Source of the DNA: an uncultured Prevotellaceae bacterium
Lineage (GTDB): Bacteria; Bacteroidota; Bacteroidia; Bacteroidales; Bacteroidaceae
DNA length: 46,365 nucleotides
Reading direction: 5' to 3'
NCBI GenBank assembly: GCA_902785695.1
Contig: CACZZQ010000030.1
Span: 1 to 46,365, forward strand
A model generated the notes under the pieces. The model was not told the origin of the DNA. It did not search any database and worked only from the letters and a program-made list of their open reading frames with translations. The stretch's first letter is position 1; the number at the start of each line of letters is the position of its first letter. The translations under genes and the position numbers were made by a program. Positions 42,205 to 46,365 of the stretch are shown here, in pieces.

Positions 42205-43216
42205 ACGATACTGCCGAATACCGCCAGAACTCATGCCCCAAATGGGTATGAGCTGGCAGCCTTCGTTTTATCGTGCTAATAAGCGATTAACTTGTGGAAT
42301 TTTGATGTTGTACCGATAAACTGTTGGCTCTCTTCCAATAATTTTAAATTCTGTGTTAATGGTTTATGGTTAATTGTGAGTTGTTTTCGTTGCGAGCCGC
42401 TTCCGATTGGCTTGCGCGCCTCAACCATCTCGTTTGCGTGTCGCTTGCGATTACAATGCAGAGGTACTACATTCCCGTTGCGGTCTACGAATACTTCACA
42501 AGAAATTTTTATTTTTTTTTCTGAGATTTGTTTTACCTAATTCAGTTGACGCAAAACTGTTGCACTGTTGCAGTGTTGCAGTTCTCTAAAGGGTATTTCC
42601 ATACCCTAAAAATACTTCTATATTTATATATAAATATAGAGTTAATTTTTGACTTTCATAGAATGCCGAGCGCCAGCAGTCTCGACGAAGTCAAGGCTGT
42701 AACGCTTGTTGATTTCAAGTTGTCTTTCCTGAATATGGTGGTTGACGCTTTTCCAAAGAAAGTTTACTTTTCCCAGTTCAGATTTGGAACTTCCAAAGTT
42801 ATTTTGTAATTTTGGATAAAATCGCAAACCTTATGTAAATAAAGGCAGTTCCGAGGATTGAGAAAAATCGGGGTTACGAACTGGCAACGGTTCTCATTTC
42901 CTCATTCTGCCGTGATTTGCTTATCAAAGAACTCCCGACTCAGAGCCACCAGCCTGTTTCAATGGCTCGTTGTCGGGGACAAAAATAGTAAAAAATCTCG
43001 TAGGTTGTATGCCGCAAACGTTTTTTTACGAATTATTTGCTCATTTCATTTTTTTGCCCTATATTTGCATCGTTCAGCTTAGTTAAACATATTATATGTG
43101 TAGATGAACATCTTAGTGTTAGTTTTGTAGGTCAGATTGGAAGTAAAAGCCGTTTGTGCATTTCTAATGTAGCTGACAACTACAACATTGATATTTTAAA
43201 TTATTATGTCTTTCGT
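42205..43216. other. Gene-poor accessory region
   Basis: No intact gene. Features seen: two adjacent hairpins at 42590-42607 (AGGGTAT/ATACCCT) and 42617-42640 (10-bp stem TCTATATTTA); a short - strand open stretch ending at 42642 with VNHHIQERQLEINKRYSLDF, unrecognised; another at about 42400-42510 (VFVDRNGNVVPLHCNRKR), unrecognised; a GTTGCA-rich simple repeat near 42555-42582; and a promoter at 43036-43067. The short frames look like decayed pieces of the same element as the 41993 fragment. Confidence 0.5.
43036..43067 (+). promoter_or_regulatory. Promoter of the HNH gene
   Basis: TTTG (43036-43039), 20 nt, TATATTTG (43060-43067). It is a textbook Bacteroidetes promoter, but about 145 nt lie between the expected start of transcription and the ATG at 43217. 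Confidence 0.75.
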
Positions 43217-43534
43217 ATGAATAAGATTAAGGATTTGCCTCTACTTGTATGGGAAAAAGGTAAAGATGTTCCTGGTAGGGACAGAAGTGTTTGGCGTTTT
43301 GATATTTGTGGTGCTCTTATCCGAAAATTTGATTATGGAAAGACTACAGAGTTTGGATGGGAAATAGACCACATCAAGCCCGTTTCTAAGGGTGGTAGTT
43401 TTGAAATAGGAAATCTACAGCCTCTGCAATGGGAAAACAATCGTGCCAAGAGTGATGGATATGAGATTCCTAAGGTAAGATATGAAAACGGACATAACCG
43501 AGTAGTTCCGTTCTATGGGATTCTGCTATTCTGA
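43217..43534 (+). CDS. HNH endonuclease domain protein
   Basis: This 105-residue protein consists almost entirely of an HNH nuclease domain: WEIDHIKPVSKGGSFEIGNL then QPLQWENNRAKSD, with the paired His/Asn ligands in place (DH, N, and ENN). A short N-terminal part (KDLPLLVWEKGKDVPGRD) and FDICGALIRKFDYGK precede it. The start ATG 43217 was chosen; the in-frame region upstream has no stop back to the promoter, so a non-ATG start further up is possible. The protein is compact, with no DNA-binding or restriction partner beside it. It could be a homing-type nuclease, a defence protein or a mobile-element remnant. A bidirectional terminator follows. Confidence 0.8.
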   Translation: MNKIKDLPLLVWEKGKDVPGRDRSVWRFDICGALIRKFDYGKTTEFGWEIDHIKPVSKGGSFEIGNLQPLQWENNRAKSDGYEIPKVRYENGHNRVVPFYGILLF

Positions 43535-43543
43535 ATTGTATTG

Positions 43544-43584
43544 AAAAAGGACGGAGGGAGCCAGTGTTGCCCTTCGCCCTTTTT
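43544..43584. terminator. Bidirectional terminator
   Basis: An imperfect stem (AAAAAGGACGGAGGG against CCCTTCGCCCTTTTT) between the convergent HNH gene and the - strand operon. A T-run follows on each strand. Confidence 0.75.
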
Positions 43585-43603
43585 ACATTCTTAACAATAA
43601 TAG

Positions 43604-44110
43604 TTAACTTCCTTTCTGCGGCTCTAGGCTTTGGAAGTAGCCTATTTCCTCCATTATCTTGTCGGCTTGGACTATATGGCCAAGTTCGCATGTATGCCGA
43701 TATTCGGCAATAAGGTCATCAATGGTCTTTCCAACAAGCTTTCGCGGTGTTTTGTAGAGTCTGTCATAAGTTGCCCTCTTATATCCTTTCTGCCAAGCCT
43801 CCTTATTTTGGTACTTGGAGATACTGACTTCTTTTACAAGATGCTCGTTAGCTATGGAATCGGAAACTTTCTTTTTCTGCTTATATTCTTCCCTTTGCTT
43901 TTGGTTATCTTTATGCGAATCCCACAAACTGCCAACAACGTAAACAATGCCGAAGAAAAGAAGCGCACCAACAATACCAGTGAATGGGCCTCCTTCTTTC
44001 TCCTGCTCTAATGCTTCTTCCTGAGCTTCGTGCATATAGACGGATTGGGCTTGGCTAGCCATCAGTGGCAAGCAAACTAAGCATAAGAAGAAAAGGATTC
44101 TCTTTAGCAT
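43604..44110 (-). CDS. Hypothetical membrane protein with signal peptide
   Basis: I do not recognise the family. The 168-residue protein has a likely signal peptide (about 1-21, LPLMASQAQ), a short acidic/Gln-Glu-rich segment, a membrane helix (about 44-62, GIVGALLFFGIVYVVGSLW), and then a highly charged, Lys-rich helical part to the end (DSHKDNQKQREEYKQKKK; YDRLYKTPRKLVGKTIDDLI). It is the last of three - strand genes with no recognised function and overlaps the gene before by 7 nt. If the signal peptide is cut, the basic tail would be in the cytoplasm. Confidence 0.75.
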   Translation of the reverse strand: MLKRILFFLCLVCLPLMASQAQSVYMHEAQEEALEQEKEGGPFTGIVGALLFFGIVYVVGSLWDSHKDNQKQREEYKQKKKVSDSIANEHLVKEVSISKYQNKEAWQKGYKRATYDRLYKTPRKLVGKTIDDLIAEYRHTCELGHIVQADKIMEEIGYFQSLEPQKGS

Positions 44111-44793
44111 ATCAAAGTCTCGATAATTTTATACATTGCAGCAAGTAGCGGAGACAAACCAACGAGCAAAAGGAGCATGCAACCGCTTGCCTCACCTACA
44201 CCTGCCTTATTATCTCCAACGGGCTTGCGTCCAGTTTCCTCGTTAACCTGAATTTGTTTCTTCCAATAGTCAATCATCTTTTTGACTGAGCCTGGTTCTG
44301 ATTTCTTTGGTTCTTGCAAATTGATGATTTGCATGGATTTTGTCTTTATATCCCAAAAGGCAATAACAACATTATCGCATTTTACATGCTTTTTCCCTTT
44401 ACCAAAACTAGTAGCAAGACCTACAGCCGCGCCCAAAATAGGTCCACCTAATAATAATCCTGTAGCAACTCTTGCTCCTCTTGTATCAGACCTCTTATAT
44501 TCCACAGTGTCATCAAAATGCCAGTAATCAAACACAATGATTTGAGAGTTGTGTATGTTTACCTTAGTGTCATCAATCTGCACACTAATTCCATGAGTGT
44601 GAATGTAAATGCAAGCATTGTCTTGGTACTCCTTGATATGAGCAAATGCATCGCAGTTGTTTTCGGGATACCAATCAAATAGTTTTTGGCTGTCATCATC
44701 TACGAACATACAGCCGCCGATGTTCAAATCCTCTGGAAATGTCTCTGGACACTTCGCACTGTCGATAATCTCCTGTAAGTCATCTAAAATCAT
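44104..44793 (-). CDS. Hypothetical protein with glycine-rich membrane-hairpin and C-terminal helix
   Basis: I do not recognise the family. The 229-residue protein has an N-terminal beta-rich part (residues ~1-105), a glycine-rich hydrophobic segment VATGLLLGGPILGAAVGLA (about 110-128), then GKGKKHVKCDNVVIAFWD, a Lys/Glu linker and a C-terminal membrane helix (about 205-225). A glycine hairpin inside a beta-rich domain, followed by KKK and a beta strand, recalls bacterial PH-like proteins; this is only a pattern resemblance. It overlaps the next gene by 7 nt, so the two are probably translationally coupled. Confidence 0.7.
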   Translation of the reverse strand: MILDDLQEIIDSAKCPETFPEDLNIGGCMFVDDDSQKLFDWYPENNCDAFAHIKEYQDNACIYIHTHGISVQIDDTKVNIHNSQIIVFDYWHFDDTVEYKRSDTRGARVATGLLLGGPILGAAVGLATSFGKGKKHVKCDNVVIAFWDIKTKSMQIINLQEPKKSEPGSVKKMIDYWKKQIQVNEETGRKPVGDNKAGVGEASGCMLLLLVGLSPLLAAMYKIIETLIC

Positions 44794-44823
44794 ATCACTG
44801 TTTTTTTAAAGATATTACATTAT

Positions 44824-45048
44824 CTATTTTCTTGGAGCATCGTAATAATCATAGGAAGGTCCACTACTATGACCACAACTTTTGCATGCGCCAACAACAT
44901 TAAATAGCACCATAAGCAGAATCATCAATGCCATAACCGTGCAACCGATATTCTGTTTAATGTTGCTGTCAGAGTCAGCCCAGTCAGGGGCTTTGAAAAT
45001 CAAATAAAAGACGAGGATGCATCCTCCAATAAAAAGTAATACTTTCAT
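44824..45048 (-). CDS. Small hypothetical membrane protein
   Basis: A 74-residue protein with two hydrophobic segments (about 1-20 and 35-53) joined by an acidic loop (DWADSDS), and a polar tail with CKSCGHSSG. Family unknown. It is the first of three - strand genes (30-nt gap to the next). The gene pattern and size make it a plausible real gene, but I see no homologue I can name. Confidence 0.6.
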   Translation of the reverse strand: MKVLLFIGGCILVFYLIFKAPDWADSDSNIKQNIGCTVMALMILLMVLFNVVGACKSCGHSSGPSYDYYDAPRK

Positions 45049-45085
45049 GTCGTCATTTGTTATAAGATTTTTTTATAATCACAAA

Positions 45086-45180
45086 AACGGCGCGGTACTG
45101 ATTCCGCATCGGTTCTAGAGGCATCGCCAAACGCCGTTCTCCCAGATACAAGTTTCAGCCCGCGCCTACTGCGCGAGCAT
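45086..45180. other. GC-rich structured segment, possible RNA
   Basis: AACGGCG (45086-45092) pairs with CGCCGTT (45132-45138), enclosing GGCATCGCC near the 3' arm; a GCGC-rich stretch (CCCGCGCCTACTGCGCGAGC) follows. The segment is GC-rich in an AT-rich gap and has no open frame that I trust. It could be a small RNA, a cassette boundary or chance. Confidence 0.3.
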
Positions 45181-45255
45181 CAAAAAGTCAACGCTTCCTT
45201 ATGTTGTTCTAAGTCTATTGGTCTATCCGCTCATTACTATTTAAACATTTAATAA

Positions 45256-45495
45256 TTAGATACTTACGAAATCCAATGCATTCCGCTTGATAACAAGCGG
45301 ATAACGTTCGGGGTGGCGAAGACTGTCAATTTCGAGATCCACGTCGAGGTCGGGCCACTCGATGGCTTCGGGGCCTGACATCTGGACATTCAAGACGCTG
45401 CGGGTGGGCGCATCCTGCATCCACGGGATGCGATTGTACGACAGGAAATAGTCGTGGCCCAGCACGGAGAGCATGATGCCCTGCGCGTTAATCAT
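45256..45495 (-). CDS. DUF2442 family protein
   Basis: This 79-residue protein has the DUF2442 core: a short strand-rich start (MLSVLGHDYFLSYNRIPW), then RSVLNVQMSGPEAIEWPDLD (the typical hxWPDLDxDL block), DVDLEIDSL and a basic end. The ATG at 45495 was chosen because it overlaps the intended end of the DUF4160 gene by 8 nt, a usual arrangement; longer in-frame starts lie inside DUF4160. DUF4160-DUF2442 pairs are widespread and are suspected to be toxin-antitoxin-like, with the function unproved. Confidence 0.8.
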   Translation of the reverse strand: MINAQGIMLSVLGHDYFLSYNRIPWMQDAPTRSVLNVQMSGPEAIEWPDLDVDLEIDSLRHPERYPLVIKRNALDFVSI

Positions 45496-45738
45496 CAATA
45501 CGCTTGCCGATGTGCTGGCGGAATTGTTCTTTGAAGCTGTCTGCATATTTCTCTACGATTTTCTTCTCCCCGATGTTATCAACATCGCGGAACCTCCCTT
45601 CTTGGCCAGTTCCACGCGGGGCTCCAGCCAGTACTTGGCCTCGTGGCCGCCGCAGATGACGTGGATGTGCATCCGCTCCTCCTCGTTAGAGTATATCTTG
45701 AACGTGTATTCGCTCTCGCGTCTGAATACTGGACTCAT
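45488..45738 (-). pseudogene. DUF4160 family gene, frameshifted
   Basis: The open frame starts MSPVFRRESEYTFKIYSN and has the DUF4160 core RMHIHVICGGHEAKYWLEP and VELAKKGG. It then slips into SAMLITSGRRKS and stops. If one base were restored near 45595, the frame would continue FRDVDNIGEKKIVEKYADSF and end KEQFRQHIGKRIDD at 45488, the normal DUF4160 C-terminus and size (about 84 residues). So one base appears to be missing. The gene and its DUF2442 partner would overlap by 8 nt. Real loss or sequence error cannot be told apart here. Confidence 0.75.
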
Positions 45739-45821
45739 AATCTACTTAATTCCATTCCCCCCGAAAAATTAATAAATCGTCACAAAAAAGGGCCTGGTCG
45801 CACAGCTCCGAGTCGTAATCA

Positions 45822-46365
45822 TTACATTCTTGCCTTCTGCTTCTCTCCGGCACCAGAGCCACGATATTTTGAGCGGGCCTCGTTGAACTTCCAGGTAAGG
45901 TCAAGCACAAAGGTGCGACGGGCAGGATTGTGCGTAGTCAGTTCTCGATAACCGAAGACGATGGCATCGCCCTTCGAGTACCACTGGAGTGAGGCGTTGA
46001 GCCGGAAACCGTGTGGCAATTCGATGTCGTTCTGCCAACCAAGAATAAACCAAGGATGGTTCAACGTGATGGTGGAGCCATCGGCCGTAGGCGATTTGAC
46101 CGAAGGTCGAGCCACCTCACGCTCGGGAGAACTGATGCGAGCATCGTTCTCCCCTCGCACACTCGGTGCCTTGAAATCCTGCAACTGAGTGATGATAGTC
46201 CACATAGGATGCCAGCAGCCGATGGTAGGCCGTGCTGACAACTGGATGCTGAACTTGTTGTAATCCTCCCAGCTGTTGATGGGACGCACAAGGCTGACAA
46301 GGGGATCTTCTGAACCAGGGAAAGGCTCTGTCGACATAGTGAGGGCATCCTTCACGCGGCCATAG
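45822..46365 (-). CDS. TonB-dependent outer-membrane receptor, C-terminal part (partial)
   Basis: The last ~180 residues of an outer-membrane beta-barrel protein; the frame runs open through the right edge of the window. The strand-rich sequence (NKFSIQLSARPTIG, WFILGWQNDIELPHGFRLN, ARRTFVLDLTWKFN) and the end RSKYRGSGAGEKQKARM are typical of Bacteroidetes receptor-like outer-membrane barrels, often with a carboxypeptidase-regulatory domain at the N-terminus. Alternating hydrophobic residues fit transmembrane strands. Substrate unknown because the plug is outside the window. No start is called. Confidence 0.85.
   Translation of the reverse strand, partial: YGRVKDALTMSTEPFPGSEDPLVSLVRPINSWEDYNKFSIQLSARPTIGCWHPMWTIITQLQDFKAPSVRGENDARISSPEREVARPSVKSPTADGSTITLNHPWFILGWQNDIELPHGFRLNASLQWYSKGDAIVFGYRELTTHNPARRTFVLDLTWKFNEARSKYRGSGAGEKQKARM

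Noticed and set aside
42400-42510. - strand stretch with VFVDRNGNVVPLHCNRKR
   Set aside because: Open but without a start codon or recognisable family, and it runs into simple repeats.
42642-42827. 61-codon - strand frame ending VETAGARHSMKVKN
   Set aside because: Sits in the decayed region; possibly a gene-end remnant followed by hairpins, but no family could be named and the N-terminal part looks non-coding.
45496-45546. Longer start for DUF2442
   Set aside because: The extension is the DUF4160 coding region read in another frame; the ATG at 45495 gives the usual family length.

Overview
The window reads as chromosome from a Bacteroidales bacterium, most likely Prevotella/Segatella. Four things point there. 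Promoters repeatedly show the Bacteroidetes -7 box TAnnTTTG, often with a TTTG box 19-20 nt upstream. The complex I operon runs nuoA-B-CD-H-I-J-K-L-M-N with a fused nuoCD and no nuoEFG. A secreted pectin lyase carries a C-terminal type IX secretion sorting signal. Glycogen genes occur in the order debranching enzyme, glycosyltransferase, GH57. No tRNA, rRNA, CRISPR array or intact transposase was seen.

Layout. 1-400: hairpins and a short tandem repeat, no gene. 401-5047 (-): a three-gene glycogen operon with its own promoter. 5215-7551 (-): greA, miaA and a lipid-kinase-like gene. 7724-10262 (+): a DUF4301 protein and the peptidoglycan transglycosylase MltG. 10266-17944 (-): TetR regulator, SGNH esterase, MBOAT acyltransferase, ABC-F ATPase, a 52-bp tandem repeat, and an M13 metallopeptidase. 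18060-20733 (+): malic enzyme and a short FolK. 20719-23475 (-): agmatine deiminase, N-carbamoylputrescine amidase (putrescine synthesis) and a GH73/LysM cell-wall hydrolase. 23476-23982: decayed remnants of an accessory cassette. 23983-25265 (+): an ABC pair whose ATPase has lost its catalytic residues. 25247-26599 (-): threonine synthase. 26818-36923 (-): the ten-gene complex I operon, in which nuoI is frameshifted. 37290-41840 (+): a 1516-residue protein joining a PL11 rhamnogalacturonan lyase, beta-helix/autotransporter-like repeats and a type IX sorting domain.

The right end (41.8-45.8 kb) is an AT-rich accessory island. It holds gene remnants related to those at 23.7 kb, a perfect 20-bp GC-rich inverted repeat, an HNH nuclease gene, three unrecognised genes that look like one operon of membrane-associated proteins, and a DUF4160/DUF2442 pair whose first gene is frameshifted. 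The window ends inside a TonB-dependent outer-membrane receptor.

The strongest leads are these: nuoI disruption in an otherwise intact operon; the catalytically degenerate ABC ATPase kept beside a FetB-like permease; the PL11/beta-helix/T9SS fusion; a family of 21-22-nt tandem repeats at three intergenic loci, each ending in the same variant unit; the unrecognised three-gene operon; and two matching gene-end scars about 18 kb apart.
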